Below are positions 25,094 to 32,732 of a DNA stretch of 32,768 nt, piece by piece (the first letter of the stretch is position 1; the number at the start of each line of letters is the position of its first letter). The stretch is from the NCBI GenBank assembly GCA_018701175.1, contig JABIWF010000015.1, forward strand, positions 1-32,768. The letters run 5' to 3'. The translations under genes and the position numbers were made by a program. The DNA comes from Methanobacteriota archaeon (GTDB taxonomy: Archaea > Thermoplasmatota > Poseidoniia > Poseidoniales > Poseidoniaceae). The notes below the pieces were generated by a model. It was given only the letters and a program-made list of their open reading frames with translations. It searched no databases and had not been told where the DNA came from.

Positions 25094-26524
25094 ATGGAGA
25101 GTGTAGGCACCGTTGGTCCAGCATGGGACTCTGGTCGATTTAACCGCCGCGTATCGACATTCGCCCACATTTCTTTGTTGGTGACCTTGCTGGTCATTTG
25201 GCTCATTGTACTGAAAGGAGTTCTCCAGCCTTTCTTCATTGCTTTGGGCATTTACTTTGTGCTTAAGCCAGGTTCGGATTATCTCTCAAGCAACGGATTT
25301 CCGGTTATTCTATCGTATCTAACTATGGTTTTGCTCACATTACTGATCGTCTCCGCAGCCTCATTTATTGCGTATCAACAGGCGAATGATTTGGTCCAAG
25401 ATCAAGAAAAAATGGATTTATACAATTTGAAATTAGAAGAGCGATGGAGTGACCTGAAACAATCACCCTTGATTGACTCAGCTTTCAGCGACGATTCAGA
25501 CTCTGCGAATTCTACACTCGTGGATGATCTCTCCTCCTTGGGCTTGCTTGAAGATGACCAGCAAGTCTCGGATGCGGGATTAAGCATGCTTACGAATGTC
25601 GGGGGATTGTTGGCAACCAGTGTAACAGTCATGTTTTTCCTCATCTTTATCATCTTCGAAGCCAGTTTACTTCCAGGGAGAATCGAACGTGCTTGGCCAG
25701 ATGGTGGCAGCCAAAAAGTTCAGATTGTTCGTTCAAAGATTGAAGCCAGTGTCAATACCTACATCATCGTGAAAACAGGTGTTGGAGCCGGTACAGCGCT
25801 CTGTGCAGGCGTAGTCATGCTTCTGTTCGGCATTGACTTGTGGTTTACTTGGGCACTCATTACTTTCTTGTTGAACTACGTTCCATACATCGGTTCTTTG
25901 ATTGCTACTATGCCACCAATCATCTTGGGAGTAATCCTTCTGGAACCAAATTCCCTCATGCTTTTGATTCTCCTGCTTCTCGCAAACCAACAAGTGTGGG
26001 GTCAAATCATCGAAACCAAATGGGCAGGCCGGGCTCTCGACCTCTCACCGGTTCTTTTGCTTCTTGTCACTTCCATCTCGTTTGCTGGTTGGGGAATTCT
26101 CGGAATGGTCCTTGCCGTACCGTTTGCTGTGATTGTGAAGATTGTGCTTGAAAATATTGAAGCAACTCAACCGTTTGCAATTTTAATGTCAGAACGGGCT
26201 CCTTCTATCGATGAAGCATGGGATGACGCTATGCGTGATGGGAAGATTTCTAACTTTGAGAGTCAATCTCTCAACCAGTTGCAAGTTTTGTTGGGCTATT
26301 CAGATTTCAAAGTCAAACTCATTGCCGGCAGAATTGCCGCACAGCGAGCTTTGAAGAGAAACAAGATTTCCGACGACCAAATTGACATCATCTCGTTAGC
26401 TGCAGACGCAGTTGGAGACCACCCCGACATGACCGAGGTCGTGTCGTTACTTTCTGAGGGTAAACTCGACAAGGAGTTACGGCCAGTTTTATCCAAGTTC
26501 ATCCGTGTGATGGAAGAAGAGTAA
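25094..26524 (+). CDS. AI-2E family transporter (PerM/YdiK-like permease)
   Basis: A 476-residue membrane protein of the AI-2E exporter family (PF01594). Hydrophobic helices lie near residues 25-50 and 75-95, followed by a soluble stretch of about 75 residues with acidic clusters. More helices follow from about 175, with the conserved IDLWFTWALITFLLNYVPYIGSLIA-type block, GQIIETKWAGRALDLSPVLLLLV and a C-terminal permease helix. The last 110 residues are a charged helical cytoplasmic domain, longer than in many members. Family substrates vary (quorum signals, indole, sodium-proton exchange), so none is assigned. It follows the MFS gene closely and its stop abuts that of the convergent UPF0147 gene. 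Confidence 0.87.
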   Translation: MESVGTVGPAWDSGRFNRRVSTFAHISLLVTLLVIWLIVLKGVLQPFFIALGIYFVLKPGSDYLSSNGFPVILSYLTMVLLTLLIVSAASFIAYQQANDLVQDQEKMDLYNLKLEERWSDLKQSPLIDSAFSDDSDSANSTLVDDLSSLGLLEDDQQVSDAGLSMLTNVGGLLATSVTVMFFLIFIIFEASLLPGRIERAWPDGGSQKVQIVRSKIEASVNTYIIVKTGVGAGTALCAGVVMLLFGIDLWFTWALITFLLNYVPYIGSLIATMPPIILGVILLEPNSLMLLILLLLANQQVWGQIIETKWAGRALDLSPVLLLLVTSISFAGWGILGMVLAVPFAVIVKIVLENIEATQPFAILMSERAPSIDEAWDDAMRDGKISNFESQSLNQLQVLLGYSDFKVKLIAGRIAAQRALKRNKISDDQIDIISLAADAVGDHPDMTEVVSLLSEGKLDKELRPVLSKFIRVMEEE

Positions 26525-26791
26525 TCAAAGAACTTCAGTGAGAATTTTCTCAAGTTCGGTGTTAATCATCAAAATGAGTGTTCCAAATTCCGGTGGGATG
26601 TTCGGGTCTTCATACAGTTCTTCTAATTTTGATTGAGCCATTGCGATTCGAACATCTAACTTCTTAGCCTTGTTCAGAAGCCATTGTTCGCAAGCCTCTT
26701 TGGCTTGACGGCGAATATTACGAGGTACTTTGGGGTCGTCAATTTGGTTGATGACTGTGGCTACTTGTTGAAGTCTGCTTTCAATATCCAT
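26525..26791 (-). CDS. UPF0147 family protein
   Basis: A small helical protein of 88 residues conserved across Euryarchaeota. Family hallmarks are INQIDDPKVPRNIRRQAKEA near the N terminus and LDVRIAMAQSKLEELYEDPNIPPEFGTLI in the second half. There are no cysteines and no membrane segment. The function is unknown. It is a single gene convergent with the AI-2E transporter and divergent from the prepilin peptidase. Confidence 0.9.
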   Translation of the reverse strand: MDIESRLQQVATVINQIDDPKVPRNIRRQAKEACEQWLLNKAKKLDVRIAMAQSKLEELYEDPNIPPEFGTLILMINTELEKILTEVL

Positions 26792-26833
26792 TTAGGTTCA
26801 CCACTGGTCGTATTGTGTCGTGTGTGGAGGCCG

Positions 26834-26841
26834 TCTTTAAG
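26834..26841 (+). promoter_or_regulatory. TATA-like element for the A24 peptidase gene
   Basis: TCTTTAAG is centred about 27 nt before the ATG at 26865, consistent with a leaderless mRNA. Confidence 0.5.
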
Positions 26842-26864
26842 TCCATTGCCGCCATCCGAAGGGT

Positions 26865-27866
26865 ATGGCCCTCTCCGAAATGGATATTCTTGGATGGGCT
26901 CGGATATTTACACTCTTACTTGGCATGGGCTGGGCTGCATGGATGGACCATAAAGAACGGCGAGTGAAAAATGAACACTGGCTTGTATGGATTAAACCGG
27001 CATTGTTCCTATGGACTTTGGATTTGATGATTCAAGGAGCGGATTGGACGATTTACCTCACAGCATCAGCGTCGGTTGCTTACGCCAGTGGGGCTGTAAT
27101 AGGTCGGCCAACTTTTTCAGACATTCGAGCGGGGTCTCGGCTTGACCAAATAGTAGCACTTTGGTATCTGGTCAGTCTTTTCGGATTGATCTCTGGAGCG
27201 ATGATTTACCAATCTGTTCACCCAATTGATGTTCTGCTCGGAGACGAGCAAGGCCTCGGTGCACTATGGTGGACGACGTTGGCGGTACTCCCGCTCATTC
27301 TGTTGATTGACCTTGCTTGGCGAGTTCGAATGCTGCATGGTGGAGCAGATGCGAAAGCACTGATGTGGGTCGCCATATTAATTCCGAGTTGGTCAACAAT
27401 GCCATTGACGTTCGGCACCGCAACATCCGAGGCGTTGTTCGCTTTACCTCCAGCATTTGCCTTGTTGATGTGGGGTGGTCTGTCATTCCTTGTGATTCCG
27501 TTCATACTCTTGGGACTCAATCTCGTTCGAGGTCATGTCCGTGGTTTTGGAGATCTTTTCTTGGCATGGCATGCTCTTCAGATGCCGAGGGATGAAGTTC
27601 GCAACCGACATGTATGGCTTCTCACAACGCTTGTGGAGAAACCTGATGGCTCAGTTGTTGCCTACCATCGTAAGCGTGCACCACGCAAATCACCGACAAG
27701 TGAGGAAGTGGAGATTGCGCTCATGGAATTAAAGGATGCCAGCGTAGAACAAGTTTGGGTCAGTCAGAAACTTCCGCTGCTTGTTTTCCTCTTTCCAGCA
27801 ATCTTTCCGTTGTGTTTGCTCGGTGACCCAATGGCAATACTCATGCCGTTGCTTGGATTGAACTGA
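26865..27866 (+). CDS. Archaeal A24-family prepilin/preflagellin peptidase
   Basis: A polytopic membrane aspartyl protease of 333 residues. The two catalytic aspartates of the family are seen as Asp28 at the end of the first helix (AAWMDHKERRV) and Asp162 in HGGADAKALMW, the archaeal GxHyD variant. Helices at about 10-27, 42-62, 65-80, 95-115, 130-150, 165-180, 188-215 and 305-330 are suggested by hydrophobicity. It removes class III signal peptides from type IV pilins or archaellins. After the core there is a soluble loop (RGHVRGFGDLFLAWH to VEQVWVSQKLP) and a last helix, making it longer than FlaK. No pilin or archaellin gene lies in this window. Confidence 0.85.
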   Translation: MALSEMDILGWARIFTLLLGMGWAAWMDHKERRVKNEHWLVWIKPALFLWTLDLMIQGADWTIYLTASASVAYASGAVIGRPTFSDIRAGSRLDQIVALWYLVSLFGLISGAMIYQSVHPIDVLLGDEQGLGALWWTTLAVLPLILLIDLAWRVRMLHGGADAKALMWVAILIPSWSTMPLTFGTATSEALFALPPAFALLMWGGLSFLVIPFILLGLNLVRGHVRGFGDLFLAWHALQMPRDEVRNRHVWLLTTLVEKPDGSVVAYHRKRAPRKSPTSEEVEIALMELKDASVEQVWVSQKLPLLVFLFPAIFPLCLLGDPMAILMPLLGLN

Positions 27867-27891
27867 GAAGAATCTCAAAAAGAGTGTTTCA

Positions 27892-28041
27892 TCATGCGCC
27901 CTTGCGCTCGATGTTCTTAGGACGTAGTCCCTTGTAACTGCACTTTCTGCAGCGTGTAGCACGGACTGCGTTGCGTGCGTTGCAGCGCATGCAAATCTTG
28001 CGGTGAAGCAAGCGGACTTCTGCTTCTGGGAATCGTGCCAT
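27892..28041 (-). CDS. rpl40e: Large ribosomal subunit protein eL40
   Basis: A 49-residue basic protein beginning [12 protein letters not shown] and ending [10 protein letters not shown]. Zinc is held by Cys17, Cys20, Cys31 and Cys34 in ICMRCNARN and [10 protein letters not shown], the eL40 signature. It is a free archaeal form without the ubiquitin fusion seen in eukaryotes. It is a component of the 50S subunit near the GTPase-associated region. ATTAAATAGG at 28061-28070 lies about 25 nt upstream on the same strand and is the likely TATA box. The length is complete. Confidence 0.96.
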   Translation of the reverse strand: MARFPEAEVRLLHRKICMRCNARNAVRATRCRKCSYKGLRPKNIERKGA

Positions 28042-28060
28042 GCCTTTGCGACTCACTTCC

Positions 28061-28070
28061 CCTATTTAAT
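28061..28070 (-). promoter_or_regulatory. TATA-like element for eL40
   Basis: Minus-strand ATTAAATAGG lies about 25 nt before the ATG at 28041, in the 82-nt gap between two divergent genes. Confidence 0.55.
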
Positions 28071-28123
28071 CGCAACCGAGCGTCATAAAATGGAGATGAC
28101 ATTGCAGTCTTCATACCTTTGTG

Positions 28124-28930
28124 ATGAAGAGTATGGTTCAAAGCGTATCAGCACTTCGCAAGGGCATGCGTGTCTTACGCCTGCCAGCGATACATCACGA
28201 CGCCAATTTGGTTGTCGTTGATGGCTCAATGGGCAATCTCTTGATTGATGCTGGCACATCATGGTACCAAGGTTTGCAAGTTGAACGTATCAAGGGTGTT
28301 CTGGGTGGAGATGCAGAACTCGACCGCATTCTTCTCACAAGCAAACGCTATCCGTGTTCAGGTGGAGCTCTCCATCTTTCTCAGTGTTTCAACGGCTGTG
28401 CAGTACATATCCATCCTGATGGTCAAGGTGCGTTGGAAACAGGTGATTTCTTCACCACATGGGCAAACCGTTTCGATTCAGATATGCCCCCCGTCAAGGC
28501 TGAAAGAGTCGATGACGGTGAAGTTTTCGCGCTTGGAAACGGCCAAGTTGAGTCCATTTCCATTCCGGGGCATTCCTCAGACGGAATGGGTTACTGGATT
28601 CCAGATCAGAAAATGATGGTCGTTGGGACGTTGATTCCTCGGGCCGATCGTCCGACTCGATGGGACTTGCCTGGTGGATGTCTGCCAGATTTGATCACCA
28701 GTCTTCAAAGGATTTTATCGTTTCAACCCAAATCGTTGATTCCACTCCAGGGCCCGGCAATCAAAGGAGAGCAACACATTCGTGAAGTCATTGAACAGCA
28801 CATTGATTTCTTTCAGAAGTGTTTGGACGATGAAGGTCAGGTGCCACGCTCAGTACCGCGACCCGCTCAGACTGCGCTATGGTACAGTCCTCACCCGCCT
28901 TGGCCCTTAAAAGAGAATGAGAGTCTCTAG
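28124..28930 (+). CDS. Metallo-beta-lactamase-fold protein lacking canonical metal ligands
   Basis: A 268-residue protein with the order of strands and loops of MBL hydrolases: NLVVVDGSMGNLLIDAGTS (strands 2-3), DRILLTSKRYPCSGGALHLS, SISIPGHSSDGMGYWI, MMVVGTLIPR and SLIPLQGPAI. In active members the first loop reads THxHxDHxGG; here it is T72-SKRYPC-SGG, so all three His and the Asp are replaced. The PGH histidine remains, but the following GD is GT and the final PGHGP is PLQGP. The frame is intact, so this is a diverged protein rather than a fresh pseudogene. It may bind a ligand or partner without metal catalysis. Start ATG 28124 chosen; a CATAAAAT at 28084-28091 could be its TATA box. Its stop overlaps that of the convergent gene. 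Confidence 0.7.
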   Translation: MKSMVQSVSALRKGMRVLRLPAIHHDANLVVVDGSMGNLLIDAGTSWYQGLQVERIKGVLGGDAELDRILLTSKRYPCSGGALHLSQCFNGCAVHIHPDGQGALETGDFFTTWANRFDSDMPPVKAERVDDGEVFALGNGQVESISIPGHSSDGMGYWIPDQKMMVVGTLIPRADRPTRWDLPGGCLPDLITSLQRILSFQPKSLIPLQGPAIKGEQHIREVIEQHIDFFQKCLDDEGQVPRSVPRPAQTALWYSPHPPWPLKENESL

Positions 28931-29544
28931 CCGAGAACGGGTAAATCCAGCATCAATGGTTGTGATTTTTCTTTTCGCAACTGTTCGGATTCGAGAATTC
29001 TCGCACGCCTGTTGGCTCTTTGATTTTCCTTGACTTGGAACTTTTTAGTACCATCAAACACATTGGTTGTCTCGCCTGTCCAATCATAAGTTCGTCGATT
29101 CCATCCACTTTGGATGTGTATCGATTCACCATGCACACGAAGGCTGGTTATCGGCCCAGTATGTGTGAACAGGTGGACGACTCTCCCTGGCACTTCGTTG
29201 CCAATGACCCAAACACTGCCGTCTTGAGCAGCCGCAAGGAACTTCCCTGATGAATCACTAACGGCATTAATCGATCTTACAATCCCACCTTGAATACTGA
29301 ATTTGTCGATGGTGTCGAGGCGAGGCAATGAAAGGATGCTCACTCCTCCTGTTGAATCCCCGACTGCTACCACGTCATAACTCCCTGTCGGACCTTTGAC
29401 TGCTAAGAGTACTGTCGCAATCGCTTCGAGTTTAATTTGAACTTTCGTCCCAAGTATAGGCCGCCAAACGATACCTCCATCGTCCATCGCTACAAGGCTG
29501 CCTTCTGGTGTGACGAGGCTACGGATGACTACTCTGTTGTTCAT
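28927..29544 (-). CDS. Small WD40/beta-propeller-like protein, function unknown
   Basis: A 205-residue protein of repeating beta segments with the hydrophobic-glycine-aspartate pattern of WD40-like blades: LVAMDDGGIVWRP, DVVAVGDSTGGVSILSLP, FLAAAQDGSVWVIG and ESIHIQSGWNRRTYDWTG. Only about four blades fit, too few for a closed propeller unless it pairs with itself or another protein. The tail is highly charged and helical (KENQRANRRARILESEQLRKE), suggesting nucleic acid or protein contact. No signal peptide is seen. AAGTATACCG at 29565-29574 lies about 26 nt upstream and may be a TATA box. It lies downstream of the small Cys4 gene and tfb on the same strand. Confidence 0.6.
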   Translation of the reverse strand: MNNRVVIRSLVTPEGSLVAMDDGGIVWRPILGTKVQIKLEAIATVLLAVKGPTGSYDVVAVGDSTGGVSILSLPRLDTIDKFSIQGGIVRSINAVSDSSGKFLAAAQDGSVWVIGNEVPGRVVHLFTHTGPITSLRVHGESIHIQSGWNRRTYDWTGETTNVFDGTKKFQVKENQRANRRARILESEQLRKEKSQPLMLDLPVLG

Positions 29545-29615
29545 ACATACGAAATCAGAGCCGTCGGTATACTTTCTTTCGCAACACCCCTTGGGTGAAA
29601 CTGAAAGTGAAAGAA

Positions 29616-29894
29616 TCAGTACGTGTCTTCGGACTTGTTATCCTTCTTCCACTTACGGTAGCAACCTTTGCAGACGCGAACACGACCTTTGCGTTCGGTG
29701 TAACCGCTGTCGCCCCAGACATCGATAGCGTTGTCAATTGAGAGTGAACGGCCACCAAAACTCTTGTCGGCAAATCCATCACAGGATTTGACACCGCATG
29801 GGATTTCGCCAACTTTGGCAGATGATTTCTTTTCAGTACCGGTTTCGTCACCAGATTCAGACTTGTGCTTTCGCGCCTTTGCTTTGAATCCCAT
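29616..29894 (-). CDS. Small four-cysteine (putative zinc-binding) protein
   Basis: A 92-residue basic protein beginning MGFKAKARKHK, with a charged, disordered first 30 residues. A compact part carries two cysteine pairs, Cys33/Cys38 (IPCGVKSC) and Cys75/Cys78 (VCKGC), likely to bind one zinc, separated by GGRSLSIDNAIDVWGD. The tail is Lys-rich. I do not recognise the family. It starts 54 nt after the tfb stop on the same strand, so cotranscription with the transcription factor is plausible and a nucleic-acid-related role is possible. An upstream in-frame start at 29924 exists but would add ten weakly supported residues. Confidence 0.65.
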   Translation of the reverse strand: MGFKAKARKHKSESGDETGTEKKSSAKVGEIPCGVKSCDGFADKSFGGRSLSIDNAIDVWGDSGYTERKGRVRVCKGCYRKWKKDNKSEDTY

Positions 29895-29948
29895 GTTTAA
29901 TCGCCAACCGATGTCGTCCTTCAAGGTTCTGCTTCGTTTGAGGAGAAA

Positions 29949-30962
29949 TTACTGCTTTGAAACTTCACCGAGTTGCCCGAGCAGACCTTCAATGAGTCGT
30001 AGTAGGCCTCGAAGTGTTACTTCAGACACATTAGCGACTTGACAAACTTCAGATTGGGTTCGAGGTGAGCTTGACTCGTTTGCTACCTTGTACAGCAGTG
30101 CTGCAGCGACGCCCATAGGCTTCTTTCCTTGCCACAGTTCATCGTGTGGTTGAATGACACTCCAAAGGTGGTCAAGTTGTGTGTGGATACTTGGTGGCAG
30201 TTGTAGGTCGGAAATGAACTTGTCAAAGTATTGGTCAGGTGAAGATATCTTGTGGAGGTTGAGCTTTCTAGAAACTTGTCGAATTAATCTCGACAGTTCC
30301 TTTTCTTTCACGTCAAAGGCTTCACAGATTTCGCTGATTTGCCGAGGTAAGTTTTCTTGCCGTGCTACAAGGTATGTGCACGCAGCAGTGACTCCTGCGA
30401 TAGATCGTCCAGTGACGAAACCTTCGCCCGATAGGCGACGGTACAATCGAGCGGATTCTTCTTGCAGTGGCTTCGGCAGTCCTGAGTGGTCTCGAATAAA
30501 CTGGTTCGCACGAACCAAGTTTCTCTCTCGGCTCTTGCGAGTTTTTGAGCGTTCGTCAATGACACGTCGACGTCGCCATTCCCTGCGCGACTGCGAGGAG
30601 ATACCATGACGTCCTGCACTACCTGTATTCAAATCTCGAACATCGATTGTGGTATTGAGTCCCTTGTCAGCGAGTGTGTAAGTTAGGGGTTGGCCCACTC
30701 TGGAGCGGTCTTGACTTCGGTCACGGTTGGTCCATTCTGCTCCTGGATCAATCACGTTCTCTTCAACGACGAGACCACAGCTGTTGCAGGTGATTTCACC
30801 ACGGCTGTCGTCCATTTGCCAGTCGGTCACACCACAGTCTTCGCATGGCCGTGTGTGGCCTTCGAGGGTACGACGAATAATGCCTGTACCACTGCGGTTC
30901 GTATCGCCTTTCTGTCTTCTGTTTGGTTCTTCACCAGCGTTTCCTTCGGAGTATATTTTCAT
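29949..30962 (-). CDS. tfb: Transcription initiation factor IIB (TFB)
   Basis: The archaeal TFIIB homologue that bridges TBP-bound promoter DNA and RNA polymerase. A non-conserved N-terminal stretch of about 35 residues precedes the zinc ribbon with Cys40, Cys43, Cys59 and Cys62. The B-reader region DPGAEWTNRDR leads to GQPLTYTLADKGLNTTID (B-finger/linker). Two cyclin-like repeats follow, about 140-235 (RNLVRANQFI, SIAGVTAACTYLVAR) and 240-330 (PMGVAAALLYKVA, SEVTLRGLLRLIEGLL). The length of 337 is slightly above the usual 300. A strong TATA box and a GAGG ribosome-binding site precede the ATG. Archaea often have several TFBs; whether this is the general or a specialised one is unclear. Confidence 0.96.
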   Translation of the reverse strand: MKIYSEGNAGEEPNRRQKGDTNRSGTGIIRRTLEGHTRPCEDCGVTDWQMDDSRGEITCNSCGLVVEENVIDPGAEWTNRDRSQDRSRVGQPLTYTLADKGLNTTIDVRDLNTGSAGRHGISSQSRREWRRRRVIDERSKTRKSRERNLVRANQFIRDHSGLPKPLQEESARLYRRLSGEGFVTGRSIAGVTAACTYLVARQENLPRQISEICEAFDVKEKELSRLIRQVSRKLNLHKISSPDQYFDKFISDLQLPPSIHTQLDHLWSVIQPHDELWQGKKPMGVAAALLYKVANESSSPRTQSEVCQVANVSEVTLRGLLRLIEGLLGQLGEVSKQ

Positions 30963-31300
30963 CTTGTTAACCTCATGTTACTTAGTCGTCATCCGAGGTA
31001 TATAAATCCCACGAGGGGATGCTCGCCGTGGCTGAAACTGCGTGGAGCGGTTTTACACTGTGGTGTCCGTGGTTGGCAACAAGTAGGAATATCTCAGTAC
31101 TGATTATAAAAGGTTGTTTTTCAATCAGCATTGGAACCTTTCGACCTACCATGAATCCCCTGTTTAGGATGAGTGTATGAACTCGAAGGTTTCATTTGTA
31201 ATACTTAGGTCTCAGCACAGATTCTTGCTTTACAAATCAGTAAATTTGGAACGGATAGTTCAAAGACGGTACGCGAGGGCAATGGTGTGAGGAGAGTTGA
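30963..31300. other. 338-bp divergent intergenic region between tfb and purA
   Basis: No convincing gene is present. It holds the tfb TATA box on the minus strand, a second TATA-like ATTATAAAAGG on the plus strand (31103-31113), and a long A/T-rich tract before purA. AAAGGTT (31109-31115) is a perfect inverted repeat of AACCTTT (31135-31141), and the latter can also pair imperfectly with TCGAAGGTTTC at 31183-31193. GGAGAG just before 31301 is a good ribosome-binding site for purA. If the plus-strand TATA is used, purA has a leader of roughly 165 nt. Confidence 0.5.
30998..31008 (-). promoter_or_regulatory. Strong TATA box for tfb
   Basis: Minus strand GATTTATATAC is an excellent archaeal TATA box about 40 nt before the tfb ATG. 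It predicts a start near 30977 and a 15-nt leader that contains GAGGT (about 30970-30974) as ribosome-binding site. Confidence 0.7.
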
Positions 31301-32602
31301 ATGCCAGCCACAGTTGTTCTTGGTGCCCAATGGGGAGATGAAGGAAAAGGGAAACTTGTCGACCGAATTGCCGAACAAGCCACATGGGTTGCTCGCTTCC
31401 AAGGCGGCAACAATGCAGGACATACGGTTGTTCTGGGCGATCAAATCCTCAAATTCCATCTCTTGCCGTCTGGTATCACGCGCAAGGAGTGCAACCTTGT
31501 ATTGGGTGATGGCATGGTGGTTGACCCATGGGTCCTCGATTCCGAATTGACCGGTTGGAAGGATTCCACAGGCGAAGACCCTCGTGGTGAGCGGCTTTAC
31601 ATCAGCGAACGGGCTCATGTGATTCTTCCATACCATCGATTCCTTGACGGATTGGACAAGAAAATCGGAACTACCGGTCGAGGCATTGGACCTACGTATG
31701 CAGACAAAATCAATCGTATTGGACTGAGGTTTGGCGATGTTGCTGAAGTTATGAACGATGCAGATTGGGCCACCTCGACTACTGAACGAATGAATGCGAC
31801 CCTCGAAGCTGCTGGATCCGATGAGCGCATTACTGTCTCCGGTTTGGAGTCGGATGTCGAATGGATTTGGAATGCCTACAAGTCCTCTATTCGTAATACT
31901 GGCTTGATGCTTGATAACGCACTCAAATTGGGAGAACACGTGATTCTTGAAGGCGCTCAAGGGTGTCTCTTGGATATTGATCAAGGCACATTCCCGTTCG
32001 TCACCTCATCGGTAACTTCTCGTGGCAACGCCTCTCATGGTGCAGGCATCCATCCAGGGCACGTTGAGGAAGTCATTGGAATAACCAAAGCCTACATTAC
32101 TCGTGTCGGTCACGGCGCTATGCCAACTGAATTGGAAGATGAAGCCGGAGAACACCTCGGAACAGTAGGCCATGAGTTCGGAACCACCACTGGCCGAAAG
32201 CGCCGATGCGGATGGTTTGACGCAGTTGTCATGCGGCATGCAAACAGAATCAACGGATTTACTGGACTTGCACTTACGAAGTTGGATGTCTTGGGTGGGC
32301 TTGACGAAATCAACATCTGTGTTGCCTACGAATTAGATGGTCAAGAGATTCTCGAGATGCCAGCCAGCGCTACAGCGCTAGCACGATGCAAGCCGATCTA
32401 TGTCACCATGCCGGGTTTCCCGTCGCATTCGCTTGAAGAATGGCTTGGAATTGCAAAGATGGCCAACGATCGTGGGCTTGGCTATTCTGCTCTTCCTGCA
32501 GCGGCCCAACAATACATCAAGAAAATTGAAGCAATTGTTGGCGTTCCTTGCACAAGTGTTGGTGTTGGTCCTGACCGAGATGCAACCATTGATGCTGTTT
32601 GA
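31301..32602 (+). CDS. purA: Adenylosuccinate synthetase
   Basis: Converts IMP, aspartate and GTP to adenylosuccinate in AMP synthesis. The 433-residue protein is full length. The P-loop GDEGKGK spans 12-18 with catalytic Asp13, and NNAGHTV gives catalytic His41, the same numbering as the E. coli enzyme. Further signatures are GTTGRGIGPTYADK, EGAQGCLLDIDQGTFPFVTSS and TTTGRKRRCGWFD (IMP and aspartate loops). The ATG at 31301 has GAGGAGAG ending five bases upstream. A hairpin starts immediately after the stop codon, followed by tRNA-Ala. Confidence 0.97.
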   Translation: MPATVVLGAQWGDEGKGKLVDRIAEQATWVARFQGGNNAGHTVVLGDQILKFHLLPSGITRKECNLVLGDGMVVDPWVLDSELTGWKDSTGEDPRGERLYISERAHVILPYHRFLDGLDKKIGTTGRGIGPTYADKINRIGLRFGDVAEVMNDADWATSTTERMNATLEAAGSDERITVSGLESDVEWIWNAYKSSIRNTGLMLDNALKLGEHVILEGAQGCLLDIDQGTFPFVTSSVTSRGNASHGAGIHPGHVEEVIGITKAYITRVGHGAMPTELEDEAGEHLGTVGHEFGTTTGRKRRCGWFDAVVMRHANRINGFTGLALTKLDVLGGLDEINICVAYELDGQEILEMPASATALARCKPIYVTMPGFPSHSLEEWLGIAKMANDRGLGYSALPAAAQQYIKKIEAIVGVPCTSVGVGPDRDATIDAV

Positions 32603-32631
32603 TTTGAGTCGCTTCAAGGTGAAGACTCAAA
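32603..32631 (+). terminator. Hairpin directly after the purA stop
   Basis: TTTGAGTC pairs with GACTCAAA, and the inner TTCA with TGAA around an AGG loop, with a two-base GC bulge: twelve base pairs in total. An A-rich stretch rather than T's follows, so it may protect the purA 3' end or mark a processing site before the tRNA. Confidence 0.5.
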
Positions 32632-32659
32632 AAGGATTGACTCGACGCCGTGATTACAG

Positions 32660-32732
32660 GGGCGTTTAGCTCAGTTGGAAGAGTGCTTGGTTTGCAACCA
32701 AGATGTCGTGGGTTCAAATCCCACAACGTCCA
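32660..32732 (+). tRNA. tRNA-Ala (anticodon UGC)
   Basis: A 73-nt cloverleaf. The acceptor stem pairs 32660-32666 (GGGCGTT) with 32725-32731 (AACGTCC) and contains G3-U70, the alanine identity pair. The D stem is GCTC/GAGT, the anticodon stem CTTGG/CCAAG around TTTGCAA with anticodon TGC at 32693-32695, and the T stem GTGGG/CCCAC around TTCAAAT. The discriminator is A at 32732. CCA is not encoded, as expected in many archaea, and no intron is present. An A-rich TCAAAAAGG about 29 nt upstream may be its TATA box. Confidence 0.96.

Noticed and set aside
31177-31290. 37-codon frame ending just before purA
   Set aside because: Short, no ribosome-binding site, no recognisable family; more likely leader sequence.
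31205-31984. Long open frame of 259 codons antisense to purA
   Set aside because: It lies almost wholly opposite the strongly conserved purA and has no recognisable domain; it is a shadow of codon use.
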